Origin: Aliivibrio fischeri
GTDB taxonomy: Bacteria; Pseudomonadota; Gammaproteobacteria; Enterobacterales; Vibrionaceae
DNA: 64,000 bases
Reading direction: 5' to 3'
Assembly (NCBI RefSeq): GCF_009727955.1
Contig: NZ_WOBR01000003.1
Location: forward strand, 22,069 to 86,068
Translations under genes and position numbers: made by a program
Shown: positions 36,043-45,704 of the stretch, one piece after another
How the letters are laid out: each line of letters opens with the position of its first letter
How positions within the stretch are numbered: the stretch's first letter is position 1
The notes under the pieces: generated by a model
Told to the model about the DNA's origin: nothing
The model's database searches: none
The model's input: the letters and a program-made list of their open reading frames with translations, nothing else

Positions 36043-37566
36043 TTATTTTAGTTTGCTTAAATTACTTTCGATATACGACGCTATTGTAGCTTTTTCTTCA
36101 TTATTTAAATATAAACCAAGCTTAGTTCTTCGCCATAAAACGTCATCTTCATTCTTAGCAAACTCATTTTCAATTAAATAATCGATTTCAGCTTGATACA
36201 CACCCCGTGCAAATATCTGCCCCATATCATCTTGGCACTCAACATTTTCTAGTAAAGCCCATGTTAATGTACCAAATTGATTAACATAGCGTGTCACTGT
36301 TTCTTTCGCTAACCAATAATGTTTACTACAAATATTATCGACCAACTGTTGACGAGAATATTCAAAATCTCCACCGGGTAACGCAACGTTTCTGGTCCAT
36401 GGCGTTCCCATCTTAGTGAAATATGGATTCAACATTTTCATCGCAGTCTCACCTAACTTACGATAAGTAGTTAATTTCCCACCAAAAATAGAAAGTAATG
36501 GCGCTTGATCCAACTCTTGCTCTAATTCTAACGTGTAATCTCGCGTAATCGCTTGAGGTGAATCTGATTCATCATCGCACAATGGACGCACACCACTATA
36601 AGTCCAAACAACATCATCACGTTTTATTTGCTCAACAAAATGCTGGTTTACAACGTCAATAAGATAACTCACTTCATCTTCAGAGATGGCCACTTTTCTT
36701 GGGTCACCTTTATATTCAACATCTGTGGTTCCAATAATTGAAAAATCTTCCATATAAGGAATAACAAATACAATTCGGTTATCTTTATTTTGTAATATGT
36801 ATGCTTGCTCTTCATTATGAATTTTAGGTACCACAATGTGCGAACCTTTTACTAAACGAATATTACGAGGAGATTCATCTTCTAAGCTATCATCAAAAAA
36901 CTGTTTTACCCATGGTCCAGCAGCATTAACCAGGGCTTTAGCTTTACGCTCAAAGCGAGCATTCGTTTGAGCATCAAAAATGGTTACATGCCAAATATTA
37001 TCAACACGAGTGGCTTTCTCTACTCGACAATAGTTTTTAACTTCAGCTCCATTTTTTTCTGCGGCCATCGCATTTAAGATCACTAAGCGAGCATCATCGA
37101 CCCAACAGTCTGAATATTCGAAACCTTTTGTTATCTCACTCTTAAGTAAACCAGAGACAGCAAGATCAACAGAATGACTAGCAGGAAGTGTGGTTCGTTT
37201 ACCTAAATTATCGTAAAGGAAAAGACCTGCACGGATCATCCATGCAGGGCGTAAAAATGGTCGATGAGGTAAACGAAAACGCATTGGTTTTGCAATGTGT
37301 GGTGCTTTAGCCAATAACACTTCACGTTCGGCTAATGCTTCAGAAACTAAACGAAACTCATAATGTTCTAAATATCGTAAGCCCCCATGAATTAGTTTTG
37401 AACTTGCTGATGAAGTTGCAGAAGCAAAATCCGATGCTTCATATAAACCAACAGTTAAACCTCGACCTGCCGCATCCGCTGCAATGCCTGCACCATTAAT
37501 ACCACCACCAACAACAATTATGTCTAATATTGGATCGGATATATGAGTTTGATTTTCATTATTCAT
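36043..37566 (-). CDS. glpD: Aerobic glycerol-3-phosphate dehydrogenase
   Basis: 507 residues from the ATG at 37566 (E. coli GlpD 501). FAD site IIVVGGGINGAGIAADAAGRG, then SSASSKLIHGGLRYLEHYEFRLV and DAARLV-like substrate positions, VRPLCDD, and a C-terminal helical cap. It oxidises glycerol-3-phosphate at the inner membrane and reduces ubiquinone. The frame opens earlier at 37602 but those residues are atypical and overlap an operator-like sequence. A GlpR-type palindrome lies about 85 bp upstream of the chosen start. Confidence 0.94.
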   Translation of the reverse strand: MNNENQTHISDPILDIIVVGGGINGAGIAADAAGRGLTVGLYEASDFASATSSASSKLIHGGLRYLEHYEFRLVSEALAEREVLLAKAPHIAKPMRFRLPHRPFLRPAWMIRAGLFLYDNLGKRTTLPASHSVDLAVSGLLKSEITKGFEYSDCWVDDARLVILNAMAAEKNGAEVKNYCRVEKATRVDNIWHVTIFDAQTNARFERKAKALVNAAGPWVKQFFDDSLEDESPRNIRLVKGSHIVVPKIHNEEQAYILQNKDNRIVFVIPYMEDFSIIGTTDVEYKGDPRKVAISEDEVSYLIDVVNQHFVEQIKRDDVVWTYSGVRPLCDDESDSPQAITRDYTLELEQELDQAPLLSIFGGKLTTYRKLGETAMKMLNPYFTKMGTPWTRNVALPGGDFEYSRQQLVDNICSKHYWLAKETVTRYVNQFGTLTWALLENVECQDDMGQIFARGVYQAEIDYLIENEFAKNEDDVLWRRTKLGLYLNNEEKATIASYIESNLSKLK

Positions 37567-37651
37567 AGTCTTGACCTTTACACAAAATGAGCGAACGAAC
37601 ATGATTTACGATAAAAATACGATAACTTAACTTTCGTTTAGAGTCACTTTA

Positions 37652-37671
37652 TATTTTCGAATTCGAACATT
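37652..37671. promoter_or_regulatory. GlpR operator upstream of glpD
   Basis: TATTTTCGAATTCGAACATT matches 18 of 20 positions of the E. coli GlpR consensus WATKTTCGWTAWCGAACATW (recalled). A further right half-site AACGAACATG lies at 37594-37603, nearer the gene. Confidence 0.7.
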
Positions 37672-37689
37672 TACTGTGATACAGATATA

Positions 37690-37722
37690 AAAAATCCCTG
37701 ATCTCAATCAAGAACAGGGATC
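37690..37722 (-). terminator. Terminator of glpR
   Basis: ATCCCTG and CAGGGAT arms around 14 bases, followed on the minus strand by a T-run. Confidence 0.7.
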
Positions 37723-37744
37723 GTTTATTCGTCAAAAATGAGAG

Positions 37745-38512
37745 CTACTTTGAAATTACTTCATAAGGGATCTCATTATCTTTTAAGATAGTTACGATTT
37801 CTTCTGGTGGCTCTTGATCAGTAATAATCATATGTAATTCAGTAATGCTGCCTAAATTAACCATCGCATTACGGCCAAATTTAGTATGATCGACCGCAAG
37901 ATAAACACTACGGCTATTTTCAATAATCGCTTTCTTTACGCGTACTTCATGATAATCAAAATCTAAGAGTGAACCATCATAGTCAATACCACTGATACCC
38001 AAAATACCGAAGTCTAAACGGAATTGTTTAATAAAATCTAATGTTGCTTCACCAACGATTCCGCCATCACGATTACGAACTTCACCGCCAGCCAAAATCA
38101 CTTTAAAATCAGGATTGGCCATCAAAATCATAGCAACATTGATATTGTTAGTAACAACACGTAGGTCTTTGTGATTCTTTACTAAGGCTTTAGCGACGGA
38201 TTCAGGCGTAGTTCCGATATCAATAAACAGCGTTGCACCATCAGGGATATGCTTTGCTAATGCCTCTGCAATGGTGTCCTTTTCATTCAGCTGCATTACC
38301 TTACGTGTCGTATAGGCTGTGTTAACTGAACTTAGAGGAATAGTTGCCCCACCATGATGACGACGAATTTTATTTTCATCTGCTAATTCATTTAAATCAC
38401 GACGGATAGTCTGTGGGCTAACTTTAAATTGTTCTACTAAATCTTCAGTACTTACATATCCATGTTGCTGTACTAGGTTTACGATCTCTTGATGTCTTGA
38501 TAATTGCTTCAC
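37745..38512 (-). CDS. glpR: DeoR-family repressor of glycerol-3-phosphate genes
   Basis: 255 residues. DeoR-type helix-turn-helix at the N-terminus (HQEIVNLVQQHGYVSTEDLVEQFKVSPQTIRRDLNEL) and an effector domain with IDIGTTPESVA and GEATLDFIKQFRLDFGILGISGID. GlpR binds operators in the absence of glycerol-3-phosphate. It lies upstream of glpD on the same strand, with its own terminator between. Recognition-helix residues QTIRRD are as in E. coli, consistent with the operator-like sequences found here. Confidence 0.93.
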   Translation of the reverse strand: MKQLSRHQEIVNLVQQHGYVSTEDLVEQFKVSPQTIRRDLNELADENKIRRHHGGATIPLSSVNTAYTTRKVMQLNEKDTIAEALAKHIPDGATLFIDIGTTPESVAKALVKNHKDLRVVTNNINVAMILMANPDFKVILAGGEVRNRDGGIVGEATLDFIKQFRLDFGILGISGIDYDGSLLDFDYHEVRVKKAIIENSRSVYLAVDHTKFGRNAMVNLGSITELHMIITDQEPPEEIVTILKDNEIPYEVISK

Positions 38513-38843
38513 GAATTACTCCCCTAATTACGAACAATCAACAACTTAATATTTCACTCAATAAAGTGTACAAAGAAGCTCACAAAATTGGAAATAATTG
38601 CGATGAATATGCGTGATATATATCAATTAAAGTTCGGAAAAGAAAACACAATGGATAAAAAATACGTCATTAGAATGAATATCATACAAATTGAAAATGA
38701 ATAGAATTCAAATGTTCTTTAATACGCTTAATCGAACATTTCTATATGATACTGTCAAAATAGACACTTTGGTTTTGGTACTTTAAAAGGAGAAGACTTG
38801 TACTATACTTTTTAAAGCGCATTGATTATACAAGGAAGAAATC
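38513..38843. other. Divergent promoter region between glpR and the cytochrome c peroxidase gene
   Basis: 331 bases without a gene. It contains GlpR-like half-sites (38711-38740), and close to the right-hand gene a promoter-like TTGTACTATACTTTT stretch. Confidence 0.5.
38711..38740. promoter_or_regulatory. GlpR-like half-sites with 10-bp spacer
   Basis: AATGTTCTTT (9 of 10 to the left half) and ATCGAACATT (10 of 10 to the right half) in inverted orientation, separated by ten bases instead of touching. They could serve glpR autoregulation or control of the peroxidase-kinase operon. Confidence 0.5.
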
Positions 38844-39863
38844 GTGTCTTTATTACCATGGCGTTGGATCATACCTTTATTTATTGTCAGCTTTTTAAGT
38901 CTCTATTTGTATTTTACTTTTCGAGATCCCATTGAATTGCCTAACCATAAGATTCATAACCACAATCGCTTATTATCGTCGGTAGTAAGTACAATTTCAG
39001 AAAACTCAATAAATGATATAGATAAAATCAAGCTTGGTTTTAACCTATTTATAGACACAAATTTATCTTCAAATGGCAAAATCAGCTGTGATTCTTGCCA
39101 TCAACTTTTATCTAATGGTGCAGAAGCAATTCCTATTTCTATTGGTGTGAATGGAAAAGGAACAAGAAACTCTCCAACCATATTTAATATAGATCTTAAC
39201 ACTCGATTCTTCTGGGATGGACGCGCTGCAAGTTTAGAAGAACAAATTGAAGGCCCGATTCATAATCCTTTAGAAATGGATAACAGTTGGCCATCTATCA
39301 TTGAATATCTAAATAGCGATACCAAATACCAACTTCTTTTTGAAAAAACATATGATGGTGACATTTCTGACATAACAATTAAAGATGCTCTCGTCCATTT
39401 CATGAAAACGCTAAGAACCCCCAATGCTCCCTTCGATCTCTATTTAAAAGGAGATAATAAAGCAATATCAAAAGTTGCTGTTAATGGATGGAACAAATTT
39501 CAAAACTTGGGGTGCGTATATTGTCATCAAGGACAAAATATTGGTGGTAATCTTTTTCAAAAATTAGGTAACTTAACTGAACTAGAGAATAGTTTTGGAG
39601 AGAACGCAGATCTTGGCCGATTTAATATCACAGGTGATATTAACGATCGCCATGTATTTAGGGTACCAAGTCTTCGTAACGTCGCAATTACACCTCCTTA
39701 TTTCCATCATGGTAAAGTACAAACACTTGAAGAGGCTATTACCATCATGGCAAAAGTCCAGTTAGGTCAAGACCTCTCGCCAATGACTATTGTAGAGATA
39801 AGTGCTTTCTTAAATACACTCACCGCTCCAAAACCAACTATTTTAGAGGAGCTAATGCAATGA
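38844..39863 (+). CDS. Di-heme cytochrome c peroxidase / MauG family protein
   Basis: 339 residues from a GTG after AAGGAAGAA. One N-terminal membrane helix (about 6-24) would leave the rest in the periplasm. Two heme c motifs are visible: CDSCH near residue 80 and CVYCH near 228. Around them are the family patterns RNSPTIFN, FFWDGRA and FRVPSLRNVAITPPYFHHG. Members reduce H2O2 or modify partner proteins through a bis-heme centre. The stop overlaps the start of the hybrid kinase gene (ATGA), so the two are co-translated, which suggests a redox-linked signalling function (inference). Confidence 0.87.
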   Translation: MSLLPWRWIIPLFIVSFLSLYLYFTFRDPIELPNHKIHNHNRLLSSVVSTISENSINDIDKIKLGFNLFIDTNLSSNGKISCDSCHQLLSNGAEAIPISIGVNGKGTRNSPTIFNIDLNTRFFWDGRAASLEEQIEGPIHNPLEMDNSWPSIIEYLNSDTKYQLLFEKTYDGDISDITIKDALVHFMKTLRTPNAPFDLYLKGDNKAISKVAVNGWNKFQNLGCVYCHQGQNIGGNLFQKLGNLTELENSFGENADLGRFNITGDINDRHVFRVPSLRNVAITPPYFHHGKVQTLEEAITIMAKVQLGQDLSPMTIVEISAFLNTLTAPKPTILEELMQ

Positions 39864-42691
39864 AGCCTCAACTATTTCGTTATAGCCTTATCACTGTCAT
39901 TACATGCACATTAATCATAATTTCTCTCATTATCACAAAAAGCCACTTAGTAGAGCAATATCAACGAGCTTATTTGACACTTTCAAATAACGTCATGCAA
40001 TCGCGTGAAAAAATTTATCATTTTAATCATCAAGATAATAAAGCATATGATGAATATGCTTCTTTACTCGTAGATAGTGAACTACAAGCATCATTTTTAT
40101 ATAATCGCTTAAAAGGCAGTCATACTTCTTCTTGGTTAGAGTTTTTTCTCATTAGCAATAACCAAGCTATTTCCTTTTCTAAAAATACCTATTCCAATAT
40201 CGCTGAGATCGTGACAGATCTTGAATCTTTACTAAGACTAAAAGTATCAAGAGAGTACACAACTCATACTATTTTCTTATTAGAACAAGAACTAATAAAT
40301 AACATACAAGATGTTGAAGACAAATATCTAATATCTCAACTAACCTTACATGGAACGTTACCTAAAAATGAAACCTTATCAAACACTACGCTCAACGATT
40401 CTAATTTCACTAGCCTATCCAACTACATAAAACTACGTGAGCGCATTCAATCGGAACAAAAAGTAAAAGAAAAAAGTATTTTTAATAATACGGTTAAACA
40501 AACACTTACACAACAAAATGCTTATTGGATAACTCAATCTGAAGCGATAAAAACTCAATTATTTTTAACGACCTTATTTTTACTTTGTAGCATAGCGCTT
40601 TATTTTTATTTTCGTCTTAGAGATAAATTCATACAGACATTAAAGATAAAAAGAGAATTGATTCGTTCTGAAAAAGAAAAAACCAAATTAGCTCTCGTTG
40701 CCGAGTATGCTCATGATGCGATATTCATTATGAATAAACGAGGTAAGTTAACTTGGGTAAACCAAAGTTATTCCACCTTATCTGGTAATAGGTTAGAGGA
40801 TATTGAAGGAAAAGATCTCCCTTCTATTTTACAGTTAGATACAATAAAACATGCCCATATTTTTACCTTACTTCAATCTTTAGAAACGGGGACATCCATT
40901 TCTTTTGAGTTAACCAATCATCATAAGAATGGAACTCTATTCTGGATCGATGTATCCATAACTCCAATTTTGAAAACCAACGGTAATATTATGCACTATG
41001 TTGTCGTTGAAAGGGATATCACTAAGAAAAAAGAACTAGAAGATAAGTTAATAAAAGCAGCCGATAAAGCCGATGTTTCAAATAAAGCTAAATCGACGTT
41101 TTTAGCGACCATGAGCCATGAGCTAAGAACACCTCTTAATGGCATACTGGGAATGGCTCAGATTATTGAAAGTAATATAAAAAATGTAGAACAACATAAA
41201 CAAATAAAAATGTTATTAGAATCTGGCGATCATTTGCTCTCTTTACTCAATGATATTTTAGATTTTTCAAAAATAGAACAGAGTAAACTAGAGATTAATA
41301 ATGCATCTTTTTACTTTATTGATGTTATTGACCCTATTGCTAATACTTATTTATCAATTTGCGAAGATAAGGGACTCCAACTCATTATTGACAATAACAT
41401 CAACGACAAGACGATCTTTATCGGTGATAAACCTCGTATACGACAAATCATTTTTAACTTGATCAGCAATGCCGTTAAATTTACTCATAAGGGAAGTATT
41501 ACTCTTAATTTTAGCCATACTTTAACAGCTAAAGGCGAGCAAGCCATTCAAATAAAAATTCAAGATACAGGTATAGGCATACGTAAAAAACGCCTGAAAC
41601 ACATATTTGAACCTTTCATTCAGGCTGAAGCGAGCACTACACGCCAATATGGCGGGACTGGACTTGGTCTTGCTATCGTAAAACAATTAACTGATGCCAT
41701 GAAAGGATATATATCTGTCAGCAGCTCTGAAGGAAAAGGTACCTGTTTTACTTTAGTCCTACCTCTTGAAATCACGAAATCAAAACAGTTAATCAATAAC
41801 GATCCTCGATCTTCACAGCAAAGTAAGCCAATCCCTCCTATCTCCATAGATAATCTATCCATATTAATCGCTGAAGATAATAAAATTAATGCATTAGTTG
41901 CTCAAATGTTTTGCCAACGATTAGGACACAGCGCAGTCATTGCTGAAAATGGAAAAGTTGCCATTGAAAAATTAAAAAACACGCATTTCGATTTAATTAT
42001 TATGGATAACCATATGCCAGTAATGGACGGCATCTTAGCGACAAAAGCAATCAGAGAAAAATTAAAACTCTCAACCGTTATTTTCGCTTGTACGGCAGAT
42101 GTTTTCCAAGAAGCGCATGATAACTTTCTAAAAGCGGGAGTCAATTATGTCCTAACCAAACCATTACAAGAAAATGGTTTCATTGACGCAATTAAGCAAC
42201 ATCAAGATGCGATAATTCAGCAAAAGAGAACGTCATATACAGTTAAAGAAAAAGACAGTAATATCATAGAATTAAGACGCCCTTCTAAACATCAATTTTC
42301 GGATGACACTTTAACTGAAGCTGAAATTAAACTGACTTTAATACAAGAAATATGTGGTACTGATAGCGAAATTATTTGTGTATTTTTACAATCATTTATC
42401 GATACATCAGAAGAAAACATTACAGAAATCATCATGGCGTTTGATAAAAAAGACGTAGATTTAATTCGATTTAATGCACACTCAATAAAAGGAATGGCTT
42501 CTAATTTCAATGCTTCACGCTTAGTAGAAATAGCAAGCTCCATTGAATTATGTACAAAGGAAAAAAACATGCCTATGCTAGAAGATGTTCAGCAATTGAT
42601 TAATTTACTTGAAGTTAATATTCAGCAGGCATCTCGATTATTAGAGAAGCATGAACAACAACAAACTACGTCACAAAAAAGTAATTTATAA
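39860..42691 (+). CDS. Hybrid sensor histidine kinase with PAS, receiver and Hpt domains (RscS-like)
   Basis: 943 residues. Membrane helix at about 9-28, periplasmic region at 30-232, second helix at 233-250, PAS (about 275-395), HisKA with MSHELRTPLNG (His420), ATPase (NLISNAVKFTH, DTGIGI, GTGLGLAIVKQL), receiver with IIMDNHMPVMDG (Asp716), and Hpt with NAHSIKGMASNF (His874). Distances between the three phospho-sites (296 and 158) are almost the same as those I recall for Vibrio fischeri RscS (His412, Asp709, His867; 927 residues), the kinase that drives syp biofilm formation. The location beside glpK would also fit. Orthology is not proven. Translationally coupled to the upstream peroxidase gene. 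Confidence 0.85.
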   Translation: MKPQLFRYSLITVITCTLIIISLIITKSHLVEQYQRAYLTLSNNVMQSREKIYHFNHQDNKAYDEYASLLVDSELQASFLYNRLKGSHTSSWLEFFLISNNQAISFSKNTYSNIAEIVTDLESLLRLKVSREYTTHTIFLLEQELINNIQDVEDKYLISQLTLHGTLPKNETLSNTTLNDSNFTSLSNYIKLRERIQSEQKVKEKSIFNNTVKQTLTQQNAYWITQSEAIKTQLFLTTLFLLCSIALYFYFRLRDKFIQTLKIKRELIRSEKEKTKLALVAEYAHDAIFIMNKRGKLTWVNQSYSTLSGNRLEDIEGKDLPSILQLDTIKHAHIFTLLQSLETGTSISFELTNHHKNGTLFWIDVSITPILKTNGNIMHYVVVERDITKKKELEDKLIKAADKADVSNKAKSTFLATMSHELRTPLNGILGMAQIIESNIKNVEQHKQIKMLLESGDHLLSLLNDILDFSKIEQSKLEINNASFYFIDVIDPIANTYLSICEDKGLQLIIDNNINDKTIFIGDKPRIRQIIFNLISNAVKFTHKGSITLNFSHTLTAKGEQAIQIKIQDTGIGIRKKRLKHIFEPFIQAEASTTRQYGGTGLGLAIVKQLTDAMKGYISVSSSEGKGTCFTLVLPLEITKSKQLINNDPRSSQQSKPIPPISIDNLSILIAEDNKINALVAQMFCQRLGHSAVIAENGKVAIEKLKNTHFDLIIMDNHMPVMDGILATKAIREKLKLSTVIFACTADVFQEAHDNFLKAGVNYVLTKPLQENGFIDAIKQHQDAIIQQKRTSYTVKEKDSNIIELRRPSKHQFSDDTLTEAEIKLTLIQEICGTDSEIICVFLQSFIDTSEENITEIIMAFDKKDVDLIRFNAHSIKGMASNFNASRLVEIASSIELCTKEKNMPMLEDVQQLINLLEVNIQQASRLLEKHEQQQTTSQKSNL

Positions 42692-42724
42692 AAAAGGAGC
42701 ACTATATATGTGCTCCTTTTATAT
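42692..42724. terminator. Bidirectional hairpin terminator
   Basis: AAAAGGAGCA pairs with TGCTCCTTTT across nine bases, then TATATAA. It lies between the hybrid kinase gene and the converging glpK. Confidence 0.8.
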
Positions 42725-42747
42725 AACTATTAATCAAAGTAGATTAA

Positions 42748-44097
42748 TTACTCTTCATCATGCAACTCTGCCCACGATTGTGCACATTTTACTGCGCGTT
42801 TCCAACCACGGTAACGTTGATTACGTTTTTCTTCATCATGATGTGGTTCAAACGAACGGTCAATGACAGCTTTATCTGCTAACTCATCAAGACCATTCCA
42901 AAAGCCAACGGCTAAACCAGCAAGGTATGCCGCACCAAGTGCAGTAACTTCTGTGACTTTTGGACGATGCACGGCCACATCCAATACATCAGACTGGAAT
43001 TGCATTAAGAAATTATTCGCAACCGCGCCACCATCAACACGAAGTGCAGATAACTTAATGCCTGAATCAGCCTGCATTGCATCAATCACATCACGAGTTT
43101 GATAAGCAATACTTTCTAACGTTGCGCGAATAATATGATTAGACCCACAACCACGAGTTAATCCAACAATCGTACCACGTGCATATGCATCCCAATATGG
43201 TGCACCAAGGCCAGTAAAGGCGGGAACAACATAAACACCATTAGATGTGTCTACTTTGGTTGCAAAATATTCTGAATCTTTAGCATCCGCTAGTAACTTC
43301 ATTTCATCACGTAGCCATTGGATAGATGCCCCTCCCATGAACACTGCACCTTCAAGAGCATAAGATGCTTCACCTCTAGGACCACACGCTAGCGTAGTTA
43401 GTAGACCATTACGAGAGGTTACTTTTTCTTTCCCTGTATTCATCAGCAAGAAGCAACCTGTGCCATAGGTATTTTTTGCTTGGCCTTGCTCTACACACAT
43501 TTGACCATAAAGCGCTGCTTGCTGATCTCCTGCAATACCAGCAATAGGAATACGTGTGCCTCCTTTACCACCAATATTCGTTTCACCATAGACTTCTGAT
43601 GACGACTTAACTTCAGGCATCATTGAAAGCGGTATATCTAACTCTTTTAGTAGTTTTTCATCCCATTGAAGTGTATTGATATTGAACACCATAGTACGGG
43701 ATGCATTGGTATAATCGGTTACGTGAACACGCCCTTGTGTCATCTTCCACACAAGCCAAGTATCAACAGTACCAAATAATAACTTACCAGCTTCTGCATC
43801 TTCTCGTGCTCCCTCTACATTGTCTAGGATCCATTTAATTTTGGTTCCAGAAAAGTATGGGTCTACAACAAGACCGGTATTTTCACGGATGTATTCTTCT
43901 AATCCCGCTTCTTTTAATTTTTCACACGTATCAGCGGTACGACGACATTGCCAAACAATGGCATTATAAACAGGCTTGCCCGTTTCTTTATTCCAAACAA
44001 TTGTTGTTTCACGCTGATTGGTAATACCTATACCTGCAATTTGATCACTGCGGATCCCCGCTTTTGCTAACGTTTCAACAAGTGTAGAGCTTTGGGT
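42748..44097 (-). pseudogene. glpK: Glycerol kinase, 5' end missing
   Basis: The reading frame is intact from the stop at 42748 back to about 44097, where the first recognisable residues are Q-S-S-T-L-V-E, matching E. coli GlpK from about residue 57. The first 55 or so residues, including the nucleotide-binding DQGTTSS loop, are absent and a stop codon precedes (44101-44103). The rest is highly conserved ([40 protein letters not shown]). A GTG at 43752 could only start an inactive fragment. The missing end is replaced by the 3'-truncated secretin gene. Without another glpK, glycerol could not be phosphorylated by this strain. A mis-assembly is the alternative. Confidence 0.85.
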
Positions 44098-44900
44098 AGT
44101 TCACCACCGACTAAGAAACTTGCGCTTTCTCCTGAAACTACCGATAGGTTTGGTTCTGCTAATATTTGTCCTACCGTATCGCTACCAATGGCAGTAATTA
44201 CCGACATAATATCCGATGAACTAAAGTGTGTAAGAGGCTGAACAAAAACACCAGAAACATTAGGATCAGTACCATATCGAACTCCAATCTCTTGTAAAAA
44301 AGATTGTGAAACTTCAGCAATTGATATCTTTACATTCACTTGTTTTGTTGTTGCTACTTCAATATTATTTACAATCCCTTTGTAATCTGTTCGCTCCATG
44401 AATTGCATTTCATAATCTTGATCTTCCATGTCTTGCTCAAAGGTGAATGTCTCATCATCTTTATCAAGAAGTTGCCCTACAATATTGTTTATCTCATCTT
44501 TTTCTTGTTCAGTTGAAACCGTACCGCTTAATACCACTCGATCACCAATATTGAACACATTGACATCAACATCAGGGTATTTAACTGTTATATATTGTTT
44601 TATAGAATCAAGACTTTTATTTACGATGATTTTTTTATTTGCCAATGTATGACCATCTCGGTCAAACACCATTACAGAGCTTTGTCCAATACTCTTTCCA
44701 TAAACAACTACTTTTTTCTTTTCTATTACTTGGTAATCGGCAATTTTAGGATCGGAGACAAAAACTGAACCGACTTCTTTATTAGCTAATATGACTTGTG
44801 AATCACCTTTCGACATATTAATAATATTGCCTGCAAAACTAACAAATGATATCGGTAATAAAACTAATACCAACAGCGTTCGATAATAATTATTCCACAT
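44094..44900 (-). pseudogene. rcpA: Tad pilus secretin CpaC/RcpA, 3' end missing
   Basis: From the ATG at 44900 (better spaced than the upstream GTG at 44936): a signal peptide (LLVLVLLPISFVSFAG), the N-domain typical of CpaC (INMSKGDSQVILANKEVGSVFVSDPKIADYQV, a BON-like segment with VVLSGTVST), then the beginning of the secretin domain ([44 protein letters not shown]). Homology stops at that Pro, where about the last third of the secretin, including most of the outer-membrane barrel, should follow. The frame then runs eight codons into glpK sequence and ends. It cannot form a working secretin. Tad genes expected next (tadZ, tadA, tadB, tadC and so on) are absent. Confidence 0.83.
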
Positions 44901-44910
44901 TTTATTTACT

Positions 44911-45696
44911 CTATTTAATAGTAACTTTATTTGCACGGTATTCAGTCACCGCTCTAAAATCATCCAGTACATCACCAGCATTCGCTTTTAAATCTTCAAC
45001 GCTGTAATTGCCTATTGATTTATGAACTTCGATTTTTGCGGCTTCTCTTGCAACAATAAGCTCAACAGCTTGGCTACGAGTAAGTTCAAGAATAAGTACT
45101 ATGCCTTCTTTCTGGGGTTCGATTCGAGTCTCTGGAATAACCGTTCGCTTTACTTGCAACACTTTAATGCTTGTGAATATTGGTGTAATTGATAATGATT
45201 TGTTAGATTGTTTATTTGTATTACGACCTTCATCACCTTTAGTTAAAGCTAAAACATCTACAAAACTACCATTTCCTATTACACCACCAATAATATCAGG
45301 TGAATCAATAGATAATGGGAAAGGAACACGGTTTGGTGCAATTACATATTCGATATAGTTATCTTCTTCTGGAGTAATAAAATCCTCCATTGAAATATAT
45401 GAACCTTTTTTAAGATCGTGTCTATAAATTGTTCCTCTATTCCAATTAATAGGCACATCCTCAGAAAAACTCAGTTTATTTGCTTCAGATTCAGGAAGAA
45501 GAACCAGAGAGACTAAACGTCGGTTAATTTCATCTCTCGCATTTACATTTTCTTTTAATTGCCAAACTTTAATTTTATTTTCTTCTTTTGGTTTTATTAT
45601 ATTTTGTGGCGCAAACATAGATAAACTACCTGCTAGACCATAAAGTCCAAACAAGATAGTAATCATTGCTAATACAACGATTATTTTAGCTTTCAT
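44911..45696 (-). CDS. rcpC: Flp pilus assembly protein CpaB/RcpC
   Basis: 261 residues. N-terminal membrane helix (KIIVVLAMITILFGLYGLAGSL), then an SAF/CpaB domain (NVNARDEINRRLVSLVLLPESEA, KKGSYISMEDF, GGVIGNGSFVDVLAL). CpaB/RcpC acts in the periplasm alongside the secretin in Tad pilus assembly. Good AAGGTAATTT ribosome site. It lies between the prepilin peptidase (8 bp gap) and the broken secretin, in standard Tad order. Confidence 0.85.
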   Translation of the reverse strand: MKAKIIVVLAMITILFGLYGLAGSLSMFAPQNIIKPKEENKIKVWQLKENVNARDEINRRLVSLVLLPESEANKLSFSEDVPINWNRGTIYRHDLKKGSYISMEDFITPEEDNYIEYVIAPNRVPFPLSIDSPDIIGGVIGNGSFVDVLALTKGDEGRNTNKQSNKSLSITPIFTSIKVLQVKRTVIPETRIEPQKEGIVLILELTRSQAVELIVAREAAKIEVHKSIGNYSVEDLKANAGDVLDDFRAVTEYRANKVTIK

Positions 45697-45704
45697 AAAT
45701 TACC

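Noticed and set aside
39860..42691. Giving the hybrid kinase the symbol rscS
   Set aside because: Phospho-site spacing and location fit, but the identity rests on remembered residue numbers and could not be confirmed by alignment.
43752..43754. GTG as a genuine start for a short GlpK
   Set aside because: Homology to GlpK continues without a break upstream to about 44097, so this is an internal codon of a truncated gene.
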